A stretch of 7,156 nucleotides of DNA from an uncultured Coriobacteriaceae bacterium (lineage in GTDB: Bacteria > Actinomycetota > Coriobacteriia > Coriobacteriales > QAMH01): contig CADBRF010000167.1 in assembly GCA_902796975.1 (NCBI GenBank), forward strand, positions 1 through 7,156. The letters run 5' to 3'. The position numbers and the translations under genes are program-made. How positions within the stretch are numbered: the stretch's first letter is position 1; every line of letters begins with the position of its first letter. The notes below the pieces were generated by a model. The model was given only the letters and a program-made list of their open reading frames with translations. It did no database searches and was not told the origin of the DNA. Positions 1 to 5,937 of the stretch are shown piece by piece.

Positions 1-165
1 ACGAACAGCCTCATGCTCTCGAAAAAACGTACAAGCGACGACTATCTCAAGCAGATCGAAGCGCGCGATTCAGAGCTGAAAGAGCTCCGCAACCGCATCC
101 TCGACCTCGAAATGCAGCAGGCGGAACTCGAAAAGAGAAGCAAGAGGCGAAAAGGCCGAGGGTAA
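1..165 (+). CDS. C-terminal fragment of an unidentified protein with a coiled-coil, basic tail (5' end outside window)
   Basis: The frame is open from the first base and ends at TAA 163-165, giving 54 residues with no start that has to be the true one. The visible part is very polar. A heptad-like stretch runs from about residue 15 to 45 (YLKQIEARDSELKELRNRIL, then LEMQQAELEK) and is very likely an alpha-helical coiled coil. The end is strongly basic (KRSKRRKGRG). This composition fits a cytoplasmic tail of a membrane protein or an oligomerisation tail, but no family can be named from it. It converges on the TorD-type gene with only 15 nt between the two stop codons. That it is coding is supported by the coherent coiled-coil pattern. 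Confidence 0.6.
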   Translation, partial: TNSLMLSKKRTSDDYLKQIEARDSELKELRNRILDLEMQQAELEKRSKRRKGRG

Positions 166-180
166 CGCGCACCCAGGCCG

Positions 181-804
181 CTAGGCGAGTGCGAGCAGAG
201 CTTCTGCCAAGGCTAGCAGATGCGAGAAGTACCGGCCCGGCTCCGTCTCTTCCACGACAGCGCGGAACTTCCCCACCCATGTGCCGGGATGTTCTGCCAC
301 AAACGAGTGGAGCTTCTCAGCAGCTTCCTCATCGCCTTCGGCGGCACGCTTCGAATACACGCTCGCGAGCAGCAGCTCGATGCCCATGTGGTCGGCGAAC
401 TGGTTGTTCTCATTATTTACCTGCAGACCAGCTTCACGCAGCAGCCCCTGCATCTGGAAGGTAGCCTCACCAAAACCCACCTTCACTTCCTGCCCCGGCG
501 CGGCACGGTAATAGGTCTCCCACGGAGCTGTCGCCGGCTTGGGCGGACCCACGAAGAGGCGGGTGAATTCAACGGACGCGTCAGTCGCAGGGTCGCCTCC
601 CGCTGAACTAGCGCCCTCGGCGTATGCCTTCATGCCATCGACTGCTTCCCGCACGCCAGCATCGCCAAACGTGGGGAACGCCTCCCAGAAGCCCGGTTGA
701 AGTCCGGCATCACCGGTGTGGTTCATGGTATCGAGCAGGCTGTTGCCACAAAAGGCAAGCGCCTGAGAAAAAGCGGTATATGTTTTGGAATCGAACTGCG
801 TCAT
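181..804 (-). CDS. TorD/DmsD-family molybdoenzyme chaperone
   Basis: This is a cytoplasmic all-helical redox-enzyme maturation protein. It would bind the Tat signal peptide and apo form of a molybdopterin oxidoreductase and hold it until the bis-MGD cofactor is inserted. The 207-residue length is normal for the family. The two family signatures are visible: E79-F-T-R-L-F-V-G-P, followed by a proline-rich PPKPATAPWETYY segment, and D138-H-M-G-I-E near residue 140, corresponding to the DHxxxE motif of TorD proteins. I chose ATG at 802-804 because GGAGG lies at 814-810 with 5 nt spacing. The upstream in-frame TTG at 816-814 overlaps that ribosome binding site and is unlikely to be used. The likely client is the catalytic subunit at 3304-5730, but the gene lies 680 nt beyond the end of that operon, past a terminator, so it probably has its own promoter. 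Family assignment is firm; the client is inferred. Confidence 0.93.
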   Translation of the reverse strand: MTQFDSKTYTAFSQALAFCGNSLLDTMNHTGDAGLQPGFWEAFPTFGDAGVREAVDGMKAYAEGASSAGGDPATDASVEFTRLFVGPPKPATAPWETYYRAAPGQEVKVGFGEATFQMQGLLREAGLQVNNENNQFADHMGIELLLASVYSKRAAEGDEEAAEKLHSFVAEHPGTWVGKFRAVVEETEPGRYFSHLLALAEALLALA

Positions 805-824
805 GTGATCCTCCAATAATCAAC

Positions 825-830
825 ATTGTA
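825..830 (-). promoter_or_regulatory. Possible -10 element of a torD promoter
   Basis: Read on the minus strand, TACAAT (5 of 6 matches to TATAAT) lies about 20 nt upstream of the chosen torD start. It would give a very short leader that still contains the GGAGG ribosome binding site. No convincing -35 hexamer is found at 16-18 nt spacing; TGTTCA further upstream is a poor match. The gene is separated from the reductase operon by a terminator and an opposite-strand remnant, so some promoter is expected here, but this placement is a guess. Confidence 0.25.
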
Positions 831-1028
831 TCTATACAGCTTACCAGCTCATTGAACAGGTGTTACCGTGAACGTCCAGCGAATACTGGAAAACAGCTGC
901 CACAGATTCCCGTCAGCCAAGAGAAGCGGCAACATCAGTGAGTATCAAAACCGCCATCCCCAATTGCTCCGTAACTCCATCTGTCCGCCCCGTAATACTA
1001 TGAGCTTGATAGTACCGAAGGAGGGAAC

Positions 1029-1337
1029 ATGGCGGATACCAAGCGTGTGCAGATCAGGCTGTTCGACACGCCTGTACTCGAATTTACGCTTGAAACCGAT
1101 TCACTCGAACCCACGGTGACAAGTTTCTCCGTCCTGGGCGACCCCGCCCTGCTCCCCCATGGATTGGACCCTTCAAGCCGGGAAATCGAACGTTGGTTGG
1201 AAACGCGCACTTCCCTTCAACCACCGCTACGCCGACAAGCTCTGCGTCACCATGGGCATCGCGCCAGGCGACCCGTCCCAATTTCCATTGTTGCTTGCAC
1301 ATGCGGAAGAAATGAAATCGGGGTGGGCTGCGTCTAA
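1029..1337 (+). pseudogene. Frameshifted N-terminal remnant of a probable HipA-like protein
   Basis: An ATG at 1029 follows a strong ribosome binding site (AAGGAGG, ending about 4-5 nt before it). The first 60 codons (ending ERWLETR at 1208) read like the N-terminal part of HipA-like proteins of gut Actinobacteria and Firmicutes, which run as IRLFDTP..LEF, then LLP.GLDP and ERWLETR. In that family the next words are roughly R-x-(I/L)P-x-N-R-x-Y. Here the original frame turns into low-complexity sequence (RRQALRHHGHRARRP), while the frame one base later continues properly as RALPFNHRYADKLCVTMGIA and then PGDP. I infer a single-base net shift near 1201-1210. After about 1275 neither frame keeps recognisable similarity, and the rest of a protein expected to exceed 300 residues is absent. 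Shift and truncation suggest a dead gene. The HipA link is from memory of family wording and is the weaker part; a short unrelated orphan gene is the alternative. Confidence 0.5.
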
Positions 1338-1397
1338 GAGGCCCTCACGAAATGCAGAGAATGGCGCAAATCCTCGTTCCCCTGAGCCACACCATAA

Positions 1398-1431
1398 AAA
1401 GCCCCGCACGGGAGATACCGCGCGGGGCTTT
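1398..1431 (-). terminator. Rho-independent terminator of the reductase operon
   Basis: AAAGCCCCGC at 1398-1407 pairs perfectly with GCGGGGCTTT at 1422-1431, with a 14-nt loop containing a further CGG/CCG mini-stem. Read on the minus strand the GC-rich stem runs straight into TTTTT (1400-1396), a classic intrinsic terminator. It lies about 54 nt past the stop codon of the membrane-subunit gene. On the plus strand only three Ts follow, so termination in that direction would be weaker, although it could serve the remnant gene upstream. Confidence 0.85.
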
Positions 1432-1484
1432 GCGGGGCGGAGCCTTTGAGGAGGAGTCACTCCGCCCGATACGTCATTCGAACC

Positions 1485-2660
1485 CTAGTCTTCGACTGCC
1501 GGCTCGTAGGCAGGCAGGAAGGCCTTGGAGAGCACCATCCAGATTGCGAAGCCAGCGGCCAGAGCACCGATGATGATTACGATCTCCACCCCAGTGGGCG
1601 CGTAGGTGCCCATAAGGGTCCACATCTGGGTCACGTCCATCTGAGCGGTCTTGGTGCCCAGCGTGATACCAGCCGCGCCATAGACGTTCGGCATGAGGAA
1701 ACTGGTGAAGAGGAGCCAGGCGCGCTTGCAGAGAACGCCGCAGATGATGAGGATGCTGGAGAGCAGCACGATGCCCTTGCGCTTGCGGTTCTTGGCGAAG
1801 ACCAGGATGCAGAAGGGGATCAGCAGGCCGCAGATCATCTCGAACCAGAAGAAGGGTGCAGTGGCGCCGCCAAACATCTGACCGAGAACGAAGGAGCCCA
1901 TGTCGGTGCCAGCGTAGGCCGTGGTCAAAAGCTCGCAGCCGATGAAGAAAGCGTCCACGGCAACAAAGGTGGCGAGCAGACCGGCCAGGTTGGCGATGAG
2001 CTTATCGCCGACGTCGAAGAGCTTGGCCTTCTGCAGGCCAATGAGGCTCACGAGCAGCAGGGCAAGGCCGGAGTCGCAGGCGCTCGCGACGAAGATGGGG
2101 GCCATGATGGCGGAATGCCAGCCTTCGCGGGAAACCTGCAGGCCGAAGATCCATGCGGTCACGGAGTGGACCAGAATGGCCGTGGGCAGGGCGATGCGGG
2201 ACAGAATTTCCACGCCGCGCTTGTTGCCCGTAACCAGGAATCGCAGGTCGATGATGTTGATGACCAGGTAGCAGGTGATGACGCACATATCCCACACCAA
2301 GGGGCTCATGGGGTTCGGGCCGGTGATCATGCGCCAGATGCGGGCGATGCCGCCGAGGTCGATGAGGACGAAGGCGCCTGCCAGGCAGATGCACACGAGT
2401 GAGCAGATGATGGCGGGGATGGCAACACGCTCGTACTTCTCAATGTGGAAGACGGAGGCGGAGCTGGCCACGATCAGACCACCAGCGGAGAGACCCACCA
2501 TGAACATGAACATCATGATGTAGGAGCCCCAGCTCGTTGAGTTGTTCATGCCGGTCACGCCGAGGCCGTTCATCAGCTGGAAGACCCAGCAGCAGAAGGC
2601 GGCAACAGCAAGAACTGCGCAGATTACCAGGGCGACTTTGCCGCGTTTAGAGAAAGTCAT
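1485..2660 (-). CDS. nrfD: NrfD/PsrC-type membrane subunit of a molybdopterin oxidoreductase
   Basis: This integral membrane quinone-site subunit anchors the complex and would pass electrons between menaquinol and the iron-sulfur subunit. The 391-residue protein shows about ten hydrophobic helices, at roughly residues 8-28, 46-70, 78-100, 122-143, 157-178, 183-205, 222-247, 266-288, 297-318 and 355-378. The family hallmark follows helix 3: D101-L-G-G-I-A-R-I-W-R, then NPMSPLVWD. The length and ten helices fit the NrfD/PsrC type rather than the shorter eight-helix DmsC anchor. I chose ATG 2658-2660, with AGGGAAG about 8 nt upstream. The GTG three codons earlier sits almost on that ribosome binding site and leaves no spacing. 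The gene begins 13 nt after the stop of the iron-sulfur gene, is the last of the operon and ends before a strong terminator. It has no haem-ligand pattern that I can recognise. Confidence 0.93.
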   Translation of the reverse strand: MTFSKRGKVALVICAVLAVAAFCCWVFQLMNGLGVTGMNNSTSWGSYIMMFMFMVGLSAGGLIVASSASVFHIEKYERVAIPAIICSLVCICLAGAFVLIDLGGIARIWRMITGPNPMSPLVWDMCVITCYLVINIIDLRFLVTGNKRGVEILSRIALPTAILVHSVTAWIFGLQVSREGWHSAIMAPIFVASACDSGLALLLVSLIGLQKAKLFDVGDKLIANLAGLLATFVAVDAFFIGCELLTTAYAGTDMGSFVLGQMFGGATAPFFWFEMICGLLIPFCILVFAKNRKRKGIVLLSSILIICGVLCKRAWLLFTSFLMPNVYGAAGITLGTKTAQMDVTQMWTLMGTYAPTGVEIVIIIGALAAGFAIWMVLSKAFLPAYEPAVED

Positions 2661-2673
2661 TACAACCACTTCC

Positions 2674-3291
2674 CTAGTTCAGGTAGAAGACCTTGGGCTT
2701 GGTGCCCATGTCCTCGAGGAGATGACGAGTGTTGTTCTGGCGAAGCAGCTTGCTGATCTTGGACTCCGGGTCGTCCAGGTCGCCGTACACACGCGCCCGG
2801 GCGGGGCAGCAGCGCACGCACATGGGTTCTTCGCCGTTGTCAGTGCGCTCCTTGCAGAGGGTGCACTTCTCCATGACGCCCTTGTGGCGCTCGGGAACAC
2901 GGCTGTCACCGTAGTTTGCGCCGGTAATGCGAGCAGGCTCGTTCCAGTTGAAGACACGCGCATTGTAAGGGCAGGCGGCCATGCACATACGGCAGCCGAT
3001 GCACTTGTTGTAGTCGATCTCGATGCGGCCCTTGTCGTCCTTGTAGGTCGCACCGGTGGGGCACACGCGCTGGCAGGCAGCATTGTCGCAATGCTGACAG
3101 GCAACTGGCAAGTAGGAACGGGACAGGTTGGGATATTCGCCCTGAGCGCCGTCGACTACGTCGCTGCCTTCCGTGAGTACGCGATTCCACAGCATGCCGT
3201 CTGGAACGTTGTTCTGCATCTTGCATGCGGTGGCACAGGTATGGCAGCCAATGCAGCGCTCTTGGTTTATCGCAATAGCAAGTCTAGTCAT
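2674..3291 (-). CDS. Four-[4Fe-4S]-cluster electron-transfer subunit (DmsB/NrfC/PsrB type)
   Basis: This 205-residue ferredoxin-like subunit would relay electrons between the NrfD membrane protein and the molybdenum subunit. Four cysteine groups are visible: C13-x2-C16-x2-C19-x3-C23; C65-x2-C68-x4-C73-x3-CP (C77); C97-x2-C100-x2-C103-x3-CP (C107); and C143-x2-C146-x11-C158-x3-CP (C162). All sixteen ligands are present, so four complete [4Fe-4S] clusters are expected. C161 next to C162 is an extra cysteine. There is no signal peptide; family members are exported together with the Tat-bearing catalytic partner. ATG 3289-3291 follows GGGGGAG with about 6 nt spacing. The gene starts 12 nt after the catalytic-subunit stop and ends 13 nt before the NrfD start, so the three are almost certainly cotranscribed. 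Confidence 0.95.
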   Translation of the reverse strand: MTRLAIAINQERCIGCHTCATACKMQNNVPDGMLWNRVLTEGSDVVDGAQGEYPNLSRSYLPVACQHCDNAACQRVCPTGATYKDDKGRIEIDYNKCIGCRMCMAACPYNARVFNWNEPARITGANYGDSRVPERHKGVMEKCTLCKERTDNGEEPMCVRCCPARARVYGDLDDPESKISKLLRQNNTRHLLEDMGTKPKVFYLN

Positions 3292-3303
3292 TTTCTACTC
3301 CCC

Positions 3304-5730
3304 CTATGCCTTGCGCACTTCTACAAGCGTGTCAGAGAAGGGCGTAACAGCACCCAGCATGATGCCTTCATCGCGCTCGTTAACGGTATCGTTGGTGACG
3401 TTCTGCAGATTGCCCTCGATGAGATGCCTGCTCGTAGCGCCTTCGATGATGCGTGCGGAGCCAGGTCGAACCGATGGATTTCCAGCAACCTTGACCTTGA
3501 AGCTGCCACGGTCGTTGAAGACTTCCACAACGTCCTCGTTGGCAAGGCCACGCGACTCCATGTCCTTGGGATTGAGCTCGACGTGCGGCGTGTGATACTG
3601 CTTGGTCCACGCAGCAGAGTAGAACTGATCGTGAATGTAGAAACGAGAACGCACGTTGGAGAACTGGAGCGGATACGTCGCGCGAAGGGAATTGTCAACA
3701 GTTGCCTCAAGACAGGGCTCCCATGAAGGCACCGCCTGTTTCCACTGGATCATGTTCTCGTAGTAGGGCTCCAAGCGAGTGGAGGGGGTGGGGAACAAAA
3801 GCTCGGTGTTGGCCATCCTGGGCTTCTCGATACCCTGCATCGGCCACACGCCGTTGTTCTCGACTATCTGGTCGACCGTGAGCGTGTTGTAGTAGGGATC
3901 CGTAGAAGTGGAAAGAATTGCATCGCAATATTCACGCGCGGTGCTCGGCAGAGCGTTCTCGTATCCAAAGCGCTTCGCGAACTCGCGCTCAATCCACAGG
4001 CCAGTCTTAGCCTCGAATAGGGGCTCAACGACCTTCTCCTGCAGGCCAATCTGGTTGTAGCAACCATGGACATTGCCTACTTCTTCATCGTACTCGAAGC
4101 GAGTGGTGGCGGGCAGGATGTAGTCGGCATAGTTGCTCGTCTCATGGAAATAGGGATCCACGACCACGATGAAGTCGATGAGATTAAACCAATCCTTGGT
4201 CTTGTTCATCGAAGCGCCGTACTGTGCAGGGTTGTCGCCAACGCATACCAGCGCCTTGGGAGCCAATCCCGCGTCGCGGCAGTAGCGCAGGTCGTACACG
4301 CCATCCGAGGCGGCCATCCCCTCGGGCAGCGCCCACGCGCCCAGGCTCGCTGAATAACCGCTGTAGGTCGGGCCCAGCCATACGCCCGAACCGGTGCCGG
4401 GCTTTCCGATGTTGCCCGTGATTGAGGTGAGCATGACGGTTGCATGGCCGGCAATGTCGGCGTTGCCCATCTTGTCGCCGCCGCCCCAGCCAAACGCGAT
4501 GGCAGCAGGGCCTTCAGCATACAGCTTGGCAATCTCGGCGATCTTCTCAGCCGGGATAGAGGTGATGGAGCTTGCCCAGTCGAGCGTATAGGGCTTCTGG
4601 TTCTCTACCAGCAGATCCCATGCGGTCTTGCAATGCATGCCTTCGTAATCAACTTCGCCCGAGAGCTGGAAGGTCCCACCCTCGGTGAAGGGAACAGCCG
4701 CACCATTTGCGTCGATGACGAAGAAGGAGTTCTCCTCGCTCGTCTCCGCGCGCTCGGTGCCTGTCGTCGCATCGGTAACCATAACCGGCTCGTGCGCACG
4801 AACCATTTTGCCCGTAGCAGTATCAACTAGGAAAGGCAGGGAGGTATGAGCGAGCACGAAGTCCTTGTTTGCAAGGTCGTTGTCGAGGATGTAGCTGATC
4901 ATGCCCAGGAACAAGGCAGCATCAGTACCAGGCTCGATGGGAATCCACTCGTTTGACTTGCTTGCGGTGGTAGAGAAATGCGGATCGACCGTGACCATGC
5001 GGGCGCCGGCTTCCTTGGCCTCGAAGAACTCGCGCGAAGAGGTGAGGCTTGACTCCAGAAAGTTGCTGCCCACGGTGAGCACGAGCTTGGAGTTGACCCA
5101 GTCGCGCGGCTCAGAGGTGCACATGGAGTAGCCATAGCCAAGACCACCGAGGGCCTGATCATGGCCACTGCCGTAGCCGGTGTCGATGCCCTGGTTCTCG
5201 CCACCTACCGTGGCGCACCCGAGAATGGCAGAAAGGTAGTGGAAGTCGATTCCGGCCTCGCCCGACTGCATGAGCAGGACCGAATTGGCGCCATCGGACT
5301 CTTTGTATCCCTTGATGCGGCTGCAGATATCATCGAGCGCCTCGTCCCAGGAGACTGGCTCGTATGAATTGGATCCACGTTCACCCGTGAGCTTGAGCGG
5401 GGTCTGGATGCGGTCGTCGGCATAGATATGCTGAACCTCGGAGAGGCCCTTGAGGCATACCGTCTCGTAGCGCTCGTCCGAGCAGTGGTTAGGCTCGATC
5501 TTCACCAAGCGCCCATCGCGAACCGTGCAGCGCAGGGAGCACATGCCTGCGCAGTGGCTCTGATGAAAGGTGCAGGCGATTTTCTCCTCCGGCTCGGCAA
5601 TAGCGGGAGCGGGAGCGAGCCAGTTCTTTGCGCTGGTCATCGCGCCAGCGCTGGCCAGGCCAGCCGCGCCGACCGCGCTTACCTTCAGAAAGCCACGTCG
5701 GGAGATTCCGGCTTTGGAAATCTGCGACAT
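3304..5730 (-). CDS. Tat-exported molybdopterin (bis-MGD) oxidoreductase catalytic subunit, DMSO reductase family; substrate unknown
   Basis: This is an 808-residue type-III, DmsA-like molybdoenzyme. The N-terminus is a twin-arginine signal (S10-RRGFLKVSAVGAAGL) with a likely cut after APAIA (residue 45), so the enzyme acts outside the membrane. The [4Fe-4S] domain follows: C60-x3-C64-x3-C68 and C92-x-K. Other family segments are SWDEAL near 128, the GARMVTVDP nucleotide-binding stretch near 242, EWIPIEPGTDAALFLG near 261, GWGGGDKMGN near 414, VDPYFHETSNYADYILPATT near 524 and a C-terminal dinucleotide-binding domain from about 685. Anchoring G-x-x-S to the GDYS motif of DMSO reductases makes S188 (in GYGSG) the likely molybdenum ligand; this is by eye. 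An acidic, variable insert lies at about 300-365. ATG 5728-5730 follows AGGAGGAG with proper spacing. First gene of the operon. The substrate (S- or N-oxide, or another acceptor such as a catechol) cannot be read from sequence. Confidence 0.95.
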   Translation of the reverse strand: MSQISKAGISRRGFLKVSAVGAAGLASAGAMTSAKNWLAPAPAIAEPEEKIACTFHQSHCAGMCSLRCTVRDGRLVKIEPNHCSDERYETVCLKGLSEVQHIYADDRIQTPLKLTGERGSNSYEPVSWDEALDDICSRIKGYKESDGANSVLLMQSGEAGIDFHYLSAILGCATVGGENQGIDTGYGSGHDQALGGLGYGYSMCTSEPRDWVNSKLVLTVGSNFLESSLTSSREFFEAKEAGARMVTVDPHFSTTASKSNEWIPIEPGTDAALFLGMISYILDNDLANKDFVLAHTSLPFLVDTATGKMVRAHEPVMVTDATTGTERAETSEENSFFVIDANGAAVPFTEGGTFQLSGEVDYEGMHCKTAWDLLVENQKPYTLDWASSITSIPAEKIAEIAKLYAEGPAAIAFGWGGGDKMGNADIAGHATVMLTSITGNIGKPGTGSGVWLGPTYSGYSASLGAWALPEGMAASDGVYDLRYCRDAGLAPKALVCVGDNPAQYGASMNKTKDWFNLIDFIVVVDPYFHETSNYADYILPATTRFEYDEEVGNVHGCYNQIGLQEKVVEPLFEAKTGLWIEREFAKRFGYENALPSTAREYCDAILSTSTDPYYNTLTVDQIVENNGVWPMQGIEKPRMANTELLFPTPSTRLEPYYENMIQWKQAVPSWEPCLEATVDNSLRATYPLQFSNVRSRFYIHDQFYSAAWTKQYHTPHVELNPKDMESRGLANEDVVEVFNDRGSFKVKVAGNPSVRPGSARIIEGATSRHLIEGNLQNVTNDTVNERDEGIMLGAVTPFSDTLVEVRKA

Positions 5731-5751
5731 CTCTCCTCCTAGATGTGCGGT

Positions 5752-5789
5752 GCTGCCGCCCCTTGGTTGCGCTTCCCTTCAGCGGCAGC
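5752..5789 (-). promoter_or_regulatory. Possible leader-RNA hairpin upstream of the catalytic-subunit gene
   Basis: GCTGCCGC at 5752-5759 and GCGGCAGC at 5782-5789 form a perfect 8-bp GC-rich inverted repeat with a 22-nt loop. In the transcript of the operon it would fold about 10 nt upstream of the AGGAGG ribosome binding site. It has no run of Ts, so it is not a terminator. It could stabilise the 5' end or shape ribosome access. An 8-bp repeat with a loop this long could occur by chance. Confidence 0.35.
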
Positions 5790-5806
5790 TCGGTTTCTTC
5801 TCATAC

Positions 5807-5820
5807 GATTCGGCCGAATC
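5807..5820. promoter_or_regulatory. 14-bp perfect palindrome, possible operator
   Basis: GATTCGGCCGAATC reads the same on both strands. Its centre is 20 bp from the centre of the nearest TTGTC-type site and about 83 nt upstream of the catalytic-subunit start. If the AATAAT at 5828-5823 is the -10 element, this palindrome would cover the transcription start, a position that suits a repressor. The half-site differs from the TTGTC sites, so a second regulator is implied. The function is inferred from symmetry and position only. Confidence 0.45.
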
Positions 5821-5822
5821 TG

Positions 5823-5828
5823 ATTATT
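5823..5828 (-). promoter_or_regulatory. Candidate -10 element for the reductase operon
   Basis: Read on the minus strand, AATAAT matches TATAAT at five of six positions and lies about 93 nt upstream of the catalytic-subunit ATG. No good -35 hexamer stands 16-18 nt upstream; that space is occupied by the TTGTC-type palindromes, as at activator-dependent promoters. The placement is tentative. Confidence 0.3.
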
Positions 5829-5877
5829 GTCATAGTACAATCTTGTCCTATGACATTCAAGAGTTGTCATAGGACAT
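5827..5877. promoter_or_regulatory. Triple operator: three TTGTC-N4-GACAT palindromes of CRP/FNR-like geometry
   Basis: Three 14-bp sites lie in 51 bp: TTGTCATAGTACAA (5827-5840), TTGTCCTATGACAT (5843-5856) and TTGTCATAGGACAT (5864-5877). Each has 5-bp arms and a 4-bp centre. The core TGTC/GACA is perfect in the second and third and has one mismatch in the first. The second and third cores are also exact reverse complements of each other (TGTCCTATGACA and TGTCATAGGACA), even through the non-palindromic centre. Centre-to-centre distances are 16 and 21 bp. The 5-4-5 geometry is that of FNR sites (TTGAT-N4-ATCAA), but the half-site is different. The location between the SPFH gene and the reductase operon makes it the probable control region of the operon. 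The binding protein is not in this window. Confidence 0.75.
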
Positions 5878-5937
5878 TTTTGAGTTTGAATTATTCTATT
5901 TGAAGGTTAATGTTGAGTTGCTTAAGGCGAAATGGCT

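Noticed and set aside
154..179. Imperfect stem-loop between the two convergent genes (GGCC, GGGT / ACCC, GGCC)
   Set aside because: The arms are interrupted by a mismatch bulge and no T-run follows on either strand, so I could not support a terminator call.
814..816. TTG start giving a 211-residue TorD protein
   Set aside because: The codon overlaps the GGAGG ribosome binding site that is ideally spaced for the ATG at 804, and no other ribosome binding site stands before it.
1446..2402. A 318-codon open frame on the plus strand
   Set aside because: It lies wholly opposite the clear NrfD membrane-protein gene. Its translation is rich in D, E, G, A, H and Q without domain pattern, as expected from the complement of hydrophobic codons in a GC-rich gene.
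2542..3726. A 394-codon open frame on the plus strand
   Set aside because: It runs across parts of three minus-strand genes (NrfD, iron-sulfur and catalytic subunits) and their short gaps, which all have full motif support. It has no recognisable family pattern and is a codon-bias shadow.
4066..4353. Plus-strand open frames inside the catalytic-subunit gene (also near 4444-4830 and 5428-5742)
   Set aside because: They are antisense to a continuous 808-codon gene with a full set of family motifs; no ribosome binding site or protein pattern supports them.
5844..5881. Plus-strand intrinsic terminator formed by the 12-bp inverted repeat followed by TTTTT
   Set aside because: No plus-strand gene lies upstream to be terminated, and on the minus strand the hairpin is followed by AGATTG rather than Ts. 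A third copy of the same motif outside the hairpin favours protein-binding sites.
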